From assembly GCA_038213005.1 (NCBI GenBank), contig JBBQTU010000255.1, forward strand, positions 1 to 5,235: 5,235 bases of DNA, written 5' to 3'. Shown piece after piece: positions 4,800-5,235 of the stretch. Position numbers and translations under genes: made by a program. The first letter of the stretch is position 1. Each line of letters starts with the position of its first letter. The notes beneath the pieces were generated by a model. That model saw nothing but the letters and a program-made list of their open reading frames with translations, had not been told where the DNA came from and did not search any database. Source of the stretch: JBBQTU01 sp038213005 (GTDB taxonomy: Bacteria; Planctomycetota; Phycisphaerae; Tepidisphaerales; Tepidisphaeraceae).

Positions 4800-5235
4800 T
4801 CATTCTGTGTCTCCAAGTGGTATCTTCCGCGGCCGGCCGGGATTCCGCAAGCTGGATTGCAGGCCCAACTTTGCCGCCGACGCCTGCGTCCAGCGGCCGC
4901 TCCCGTACGGCCGGCCTCGGTTCACGCTGGTGCGCAGCCGCTCTAGCTCGACCGGGGAGATCGATTGCTGGACGCTGCTGGTCCAGTCGGGCGGACGGAC
5001 CACCAGGCGGTGATCAAGTTCTACGCGGCTGTCGGCCGGACGCTCGCCCGTCCACAGGCTGCTGAAGGGCCAGTCCTCGGCGTGCGGCGTCAGTCCCGCC
5101 CGCACCGGATTGGCCTCGACATAGCGCATTACTCGGAGCAGATGCTCGTCCCGCTGGATGGGAAAGCTCTTGAAACGGCCCTGGTAGAGGTGCCCCTCGC
5201 CGTTGCTGTGACGGTGCATCCGCCAGCGGCGGACA
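4800..5235 (-). CDS. REP-associated Y1 (IS200-like) transposase, N terminus outside window
   Basis: The frame is open from the right window edge to a TGA at 4800-4802. An ATG at 5219 exists, but coding similarity continues upstream of it (VRRWRMHRHSN), so the real start and the HUH motif are beyond the window. The visible part has GHLYQGRFKSFP, then the helix LLRVMRYVEANPVRAGL, whose Tyr is the presumed catalytic tyrosine of RAYT-type Y1 transposases, then DWPFSSLW. The C-terminal part, with RGRPYGSGRW, KLGLQSSL and a basic RPRK end, is typical of this single-domain family. RAYTs are single-strand transposases thought to spread short palindromic repeats, and they seldom move as full insertion sequences. 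No frameshift is seen in the visible part. It stands 56 bases upstream of the lipoprotein start on the same strand. Confidence 0.87.
   Translation of the reverse strand, partial: VRRWRMHRHSNGEGHLYQGRFKSFPIQRDEHLLRVMRYVEANPVRAGLTPHAEDWPFSSLWTGERPADSRVELDHRLVVRPPDWTSSVQQSISPVELERLRTSVNRGRPYGSGRWTQASAAKLGLQSSLRNPGRPRKIPLGDTE

Noticed and set aside
4096..5013. 305-residue plus-strand open frame
   Set aside because: Antisense to the lipoprotein and transposase genes, both well supported; the product is Arg/Pro-rich with no recognisable motif, as expected in GC-rich shadow frames.

Overview
GC-rich bacterial DNA, most likely from a planctomycete or a relative. This is inferred from the gene mix: an AraC regulator of the cupin plus HTH type, a uroporphyrinogen-decarboxylase-family protein of the non-haem kind, a DUF4380-like lipoprotein, a REP-associated Y1 transposase and hairpin-rich intergenic repeats that give spurious repetitive proteins when translated. 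No rRNA, tRNA or CRISPR array was seen.

Layout. 1-276 (+) is the C-terminal end of an AraC-type regulator that enters from the left. It converges, with a 56-base overlap, on a broken second AraC-type gene on the minus strand (221-767): its cupin half and its last helix-turn-helix are both readable, but the middle is missing, the frames do not match, and there is no start codon. Back to back with it, 740-1252 (+) is the C-terminal half of a GHMP-type sugar kinase without its ATP-binding half. Its stop overlaps by ATGA the start of an intact-looking nucleotidylyltransferase (1249-2085, +) made of two homologous halves, of which only the second keeps the HxGH catalytic motif. A short spacer (2086-2240) holds a hairpin and an 18-codon ORF with a good ribosome binding site, probably the front end of another lost gene.

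The right half runs on the minus strand: a transposase that runs off the window (4800-5235), a lipoprotein with a DUF4380-like domain (3733-4743), a 447-base block with two copies of a hairpin-rich repeat (3278-3724), and a complete URO-D-family gene (2241-3209).

How the parts fit. The sugar kinase and nucleotidylyltransferase look like the remains of a two-step sugar-activation operon (sugar to sugar-1-phosphate to NDP-sugar), with a divergent AraC gene as its probable former regulator. Several truncated genes close together (AraC middle, AraC start plus kinase front, 2150-2206 remnant) suggest a region that has suffered repeated deletions; a misassembled metagenome contig is the main alternative. 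The repeats and the transposase show that the right half is also a site of mobile or repeat-driven change.
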